Assembly (NCBI GenBank): GCA_016745215.1
Contig: CP050890.1
Coordinates: 5,332,001-5,396,000, forward strand
DNA: 64,000 nt
Reading direction: 5' to 3'
From: Thiohalocapsa sp. PB-PSB1
GTDB lineage: Bacteria; Pseudomonadota; Gammaproteobacteria; Chromatiales; Chromatiaceae
Shown here: positions 63,531-64,000 of the stretch, piece after piece
Layout: the number at the start of each line of letters is the position of its first letter
How positions within the stretch are numbered: the stretch's first letter is position 1
Made by a program: the position numbers and the translations under genes
Notes under the pieces: generated by a model
What the model saw: the letters and a program-made list of their open reading frames with translations, nothing else
Database searches by the model: none
Told to the model about the DNA's origin: nothing

Positions 63531-64000
63531 CATCGCGGTGGGCTCAGCGATGGTGCTCGGCGGCTGTTGGGTAGTATACCGTCCGTGTTTGATTTGGGTC
63601 TTGAATATTTCCCTAATCTCTCCGACACATTTCGTGAAATCAGAGATCAATTCATTCGCCACGACCCGGTTCTCAGAGATTGGAACTGTAATGACCTCTG
63701 CTCGAGCCTGCTCTTGCCGCGTTGCAACCGAGCGCGCCCTCGACATCGCGTTGATCAGGTAGAGCCAGGTAAGGTAGGCGACACAATCCACTCAAATGGC
63801 ACATCCGATAGCAATCACATTATCCTGAGGTCGAGTCCCTACTAGGGGACGCGGCCGGCGTTCACTCTTCCTAAACGAACCTTGCTCTCCCCTAAAAATC
63901 GAGTGGTAGCCGGGCTGGGGTGAACATGATTTGTCCATTGATTTTTTCTTTTTGAACAGCACTTGTTCACTGTACGCAACCAATGTAACGATCCCATCCA
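63531..64000. other. right-end spacer with dispersed repeat F, copy 2
   Basis: No gene is supported. Repeat F copy 2 (about 63758-63827: AGGTAGGCGACACAATCCAC, CACATCCGATAGCAATCACA) is the inverse of 43268-43337. The last 150 bases show a GAACAGCACTTGTTC palindrome near 63955 and nothing further that I recognise. Confidence 0.45.

Overview
The window looks like chromosomal DNA of a purple sulfur bacterium (Chromatiales, gammaproteobacteria). The evidence is a Gly/Tyr-rich sulfur globule protein, a SoeABC-type sulfite-oxidizing molybdoenzyme, a photoactive yellow protein-bacteriophytochrome fusion, and a tmRNA with the gammaproteobacterial tag ANDDNYALAA. Housekeeping genes (nadC, ileS-lspA, mqo, a Do-family protease) are interleaved with accessory DNA that is unusually rich in short repeats and broken mobile elements.

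Layout. 1-3.1 kb: ornithine-lipid acyltransferases (olsB partial, olsA), a GT4 glycosyltransferase and a PAP2 phosphatase, all forward. 3.3-7.5 kb, all reverse: a sulfur globule protein with a recognisable promoter, nadC, and a translationally coupled operon of a duplicated DUF1538 membrane protein with two P-II-like proteins. 7.5-9.1 kb: dispersed palindromic repeats and a MITE. 9.1-10.2 kb: two convergent genes of unknown function. 10.6-20 kb: soeABC, a beta-hydroxyacid dehydrogenase, and a PYP-phytochrome-GGDEF-EAL photoreceptor. 20-22.3 kb: a decayed AMP-ligase, a DUF1269 protein, a small hypothetical gene and a MITE nested in another repeat. 22.4-26.4 kb: a DegP-like protease and a two-component system. 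26.4-31.1 kb: ssrA followed by a decayed island. It lies between two internally deleted tyrosine-integrase remnants and holds a four-gene reverse operon (ATPase lacking Walker A, PIN protein, RNA ligase, HNH endonuclease). 31.1-31.7 kb: a gene interrupted by a MITE. 31.8-38.5 kb: a type III-like restriction-modification locus with a toxin-antitoxin pair between mod and res. 38.5-43.3 kb: purine/pyrimidine repeats, an IS4 remnant, an intact YefM-YoeB-like pair, a carotenoid oxygenase and a cluster of MITE-like elements. 43.4-48.7 kb: lspA, ileS and mqo.

49.6-64 kb: the most unusual part. Six near-identical copies of a gene for a putative PD-(D/E)XK/Rpn-like protein lie in tandem on the reverse strand. 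They differ mainly in the number of a 27-bp repeat encoding PPEERLRGL (9, 7, 5, 4, 6 and 6 units). They are separated by fragments of one DUF6399-type transposase. The array is bounded by an IS5-family fragment on the left and by ISAzo13- and IS1182-like fragments on the right.

Working together: olsBA, GT4 and PAP2 suggest phosphate-free membrane lipid synthesis. Soe and the sulfur globule protein belong to photolithotrophic sulfur oxidation. The photoreceptor would couple blue and possibly red light to cyclic-di-GMP. The best candidates for undescribed biology are the amplified repeat-protein array, the ATPase-PIN-RNA ligase-HNH operon and the DUF1538/P-II operon. All family assignments come from reading motifs; no database search was run.
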